DNA of 6,835 nt, taken from Deltaproteobacteria bacterium (lineage in GTDB: Bacteria > Desulfobacterota > Desulfobacteria > Desulfobacterales > BuS5). The stretch is taken from positions 1-6,835 of the forward strand of contig JAGGWL010000177.1 in NCBI GenBank assembly GCA_021157555.1, read 5' to 3'. Every line of letters starts with the position of its first letter. Positions within the stretch are counted from its first letter, which is position 1. The notes beneath the pieces are model-generated. The model saw only the letters and a program-made list of their open reading frames with translations. It was not told where the DNA came from and ran no database searches. Made by a program: the position numbers and the translations under genes. Below are positions 5,860 to 6,835 of the stretch, one piece after another.

Positions 5860-6534
5860 ATGGATAAGTTGAATGCCCAATGCGCTAAATGTCCCTATCC
5901 TGTACAGGATCGACTTTGCCGAAACAAGAATGGGAAATCGCCACCTTTTTGTCCAACCAAAAATAAAACCGACCTCATTGAAAAATGCGTTGAAGAATAC
6001 AAAAAACCTGATATCCTTGAATTCGCAAAGCAGTCGTCCATTCAGGAAGGTGAGGGCTACGGGCAAAAAGAACTTGGCTATGCTCATGTAAAACCGATAA
6101 ACCCTCGTATTCTTGAGGTGATTCAATTCGCTCACCGGATGAAATATACCCGTCTTGGCCTTGTCTTTTGTGTAGCCCTTAGAAAAGAAGCTAAAATTAT
6201 TGAAAAACTTTTCTCATCCAAAGGATTTGATATTGTTTCTGTTATATGCAAAGTGGGGCAGGTACCAAAAGAAGTAATAGGGATCAAGGATGAAGAAAAG
6301 GTAGCTATAGGCTCATTCGAGACAATGTGCAATCCGATTTTACAGGCCATGGTTTTAAACAGCGAAAAAACTGAATTTAATGTTCTGCTTGGTTTGTGCG
6401 TTGGGCATGATTCTCTTTTTTTTAAATATGCAGAGGCGCCCTGTACAGTTCTGGCGGTCAAAGATCGGGTTCTTTGCCATAATCCTCTAGGTGCTATATA
6501 TAATATTGACAGTTATTACAGATACCTGAAATAG
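5860..6534 (+). CDS. DUF1847-family Cys-rich putative metal-binding protein
   Basis: A 224-residue cytoplasmic protein that I recognise as DUF1847-type by its overall pattern; its biochemical function is unknown. Eleven cysteines are present: an N-terminal set C8-x-x-C11, C20, C31, C43 resembling a metal or Fe-S site, then C104, C130, C157, C180, C195 and C206. The C-terminal domain (about 95-224) has an alternating strand/helix look with LGLVFCVALRKEAKIIEKLF (99-118), the conserved GLCVGHDSLFFKY (178-190) and APCTVLAVKDRVLCHNP (193-209). No signal peptide or membrane helix is seen. The start at 5860 is fixed by GGGAGGAGG. It is monocistronic here and divergent from mrp, so it may share regulation with the mrp operon, though no common promoter was found. 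A Fe-S or zinc role is suggested only by the cysteines and the neighbour mrp. Confidence 0.85.
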   Translation: MDKLNAQCAKCPYPVQDRLCRNKNGKSPPFCPTKNKTDLIEKCVEEYKKPDILEFAKQSSIQEGEGYGQKELGYAHVKPINPRILEVIQFAHRMKYTRLGLVFCVALRKEAKIIEKLFSSKGFDIVSVICKVGQVPKEVIGIKDEEKVAIGSFETMCNPILQAMVLNSEKTEFNVLLGLCVGHDSLFFKYAEAPCTVLAVKDRVLCHNPLGAIYNIDSYYRYLK

Positions 6535-6566
6535 TGCCTGAATGAAAACTGCTAATTTTCCCAATT

Positions 6567-6620
6567 TCTGCGGTTAATTTTTTTGCCTTTCTTGAACTTG
6601 AAAAAAATTTTTAGTTTTCA
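6567..6620 (-). repeat. Decayed partial relative of the miniature element (copy C)
   Basis: Aligned without gaps to copy B from about 5744 on, roughly 38 of 53 bases agree, including CTG.GG, a T-run followed by G.CTT.CTTGA.CT.GAA, and AAAATT. Most differences are C-to-T/G-to-A-type transitions, as in an old copy. No clear terminal repeats or duplication remain. A GGCTC at 6728-6732 and GTGCCTGAATGAAAAC beginning at 6535 could be eroded ends, which is speculative. Confidence 0.45.
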
Positions 6621-6668
6621 TGTATCCTATTCAAATTCTGTGGTAAAACAGATTACAAATCCTTGTAG

Positions 6669-6689
6669 GGGCAACCCTTGTGGTTGCCC
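6669..6689. repeat. Short GGGCAACC/GGTTGCCC hairpin
   Basis: Perfect 8-bp arms (6669-6676 and 6682-6689) surround a 5-nt CTTGT loop, preceded by GTAG. Short 'TAGGGGC...GCCCC'-style palindromes of this kind occur as dispersed intergenic repeats in many bacteria. No T-run follows on the plus strand (AAAATAAC), so it is not a standard terminator for the DUF1847 gene. Confidence 0.65.
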
Positions 6690-6747
6690 AAAATAACAAT
6701 GATATCGAAAAAGAAAATTTGGGGCTTGGCTCTAATTTCGACCAAAC

Positions 6748-6831
6748 ACTGAGCTATAATAAAATTTGAAAACCTCTGAAACTCGCTGCGCTCAAACAGC
6801 CAGAGGTTTTCAAATTTCACCATAGCTCAGT
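6748..6831. repeat. 84-nt long palindromic repeat
   Basis: The outer arms ACTGAGCTAT (6748-6757) and ATAGCTCAGT (6822-6831) pair perfectly. A symmetric 4 x 4 mismatch follows, then 17-bp perfect inner arms AAATTTGAAAACCTCTG (6762-6778) and CAGAGGTTTTCAAATTT (6801-6817), closing on a 22-nt loop containing CTCGCTGCGCTC. There are thus 27 paired positions per side. It encodes nothing and has no adjacent T-tract. It resembles a dispersed palindromic (REP/MITE-like) unit or the tip of an element extending past the window. Confidence 0.75.
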
Positions 6832-6835
6832 CCTG

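Larger units (their letters stand above)
6535..6835. other. Gene-free repeat-rich region downstream of the DUF1847 gene
   Basis: This 301-bp stretch has no convincing ORF and no clear intrinsic terminator for the DUF1847 gene (only a weak GAAAA/TTTTC pairing at 6544-6560). It holds three repeat-like structures: a decayed relative of the miniature element, a GGGCAACC hairpin and a long palindromic repeat reaching the window edge. It looks like an accumulation site for short dispersed repeats. Confidence 0.75.

Noticed and set aside
5833..6461. Minus-strand open frames inside the DUF1847 gene
   Set aside because: They are antisense shadows of a well-supported gene with a strong ribosome site and family motifs.
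6544..6560. GAAAA...TTTTC pairing as terminator of the DUF1847 gene
   Set aside because: A five-pair A/T-rich stem with no following T-run is too weak to call.
1..6835. CRISPR array, tRNA, rRNA or riboswitch
   Set aside because: I saw no regularly spaced direct repeats, no cloverleaf with CCA-type end, no conserved rRNA segments and no recognisable riboswitch core. The only repeats are inverted or dispersed elements.

Overview
The window is AT-rich and gene-dense. Six protein genes lie on the minus strand: pfaD (running off the left edge), xerD, an M24 aminopeptidase, a Cys-rich protein, an FmdB-type zinc ribbon and mrp. One DUF1847 gene on the plus strand diverges from mrp. The gene content (Mrp-type Fe-S carrier, FmdB zinc ribbon, YkgJ-like Cys-rich protein, DUF1847, PfaD) and the base composition fit an anaerobic Desulfobacterota (former Deltaproteobacteria, Desulfobacteraceae-like). 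That assignment is an inference from gene families, not a measured placement.

Layout. 1-1547 (-): nearly all of pfaD, the enoyl-reductase/FMN component of polyunsaturated fatty acid or polyketide synthases; its C-terminus is cut by the window edge. 1548-1811: the pfaD leader, holding a 155-bp miniature inverted-repeat element (copy A) and, just upstream of it, a promoter candidate for pfaD. 1812-2708 (-): xerD. 2709-2802: a spacer with a terminator-like hairpin. 2803-5537 (-): a tight cluster read mrp, fmdB-like, Cys-rich protein, aminopeptidase, joined by gaps of 13 and 8 bp and a 4-bp ATGA overlap, so very probably one operon. 5538-5859: the divergent intergenic region, with a candidate mrp promoter, an 18-bp palindrome at its predicted start site, and a second 142-bp copy (B) of the miniature element. 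5860-6534 (+): DUF1847 gene. 6535-6835: no gene, but a decayed piece related to the element, a small GGGCAACC hairpin and an 84-nt palindromic repeat.

The mrp operon and the divergent DUF1847 gene form a small neighbourhood of Cys-rich, probably metal- or Fe-S-handling proteins. The main discovery is the miniature element. Copies A and B share 81 of their first 84 bases, have about 20-bp imperfect terminal inverted repeats, and are each flanked by a perfect 4-bp target duplication (ATGT; CAAG). Both sit in the 5' leader of a gene with the same end facing the start codon, and they are inverted relative to each other around the mrp-xerD block. I see no CRISPR array, tRNA, rRNA, defence system or clearly new protein system.
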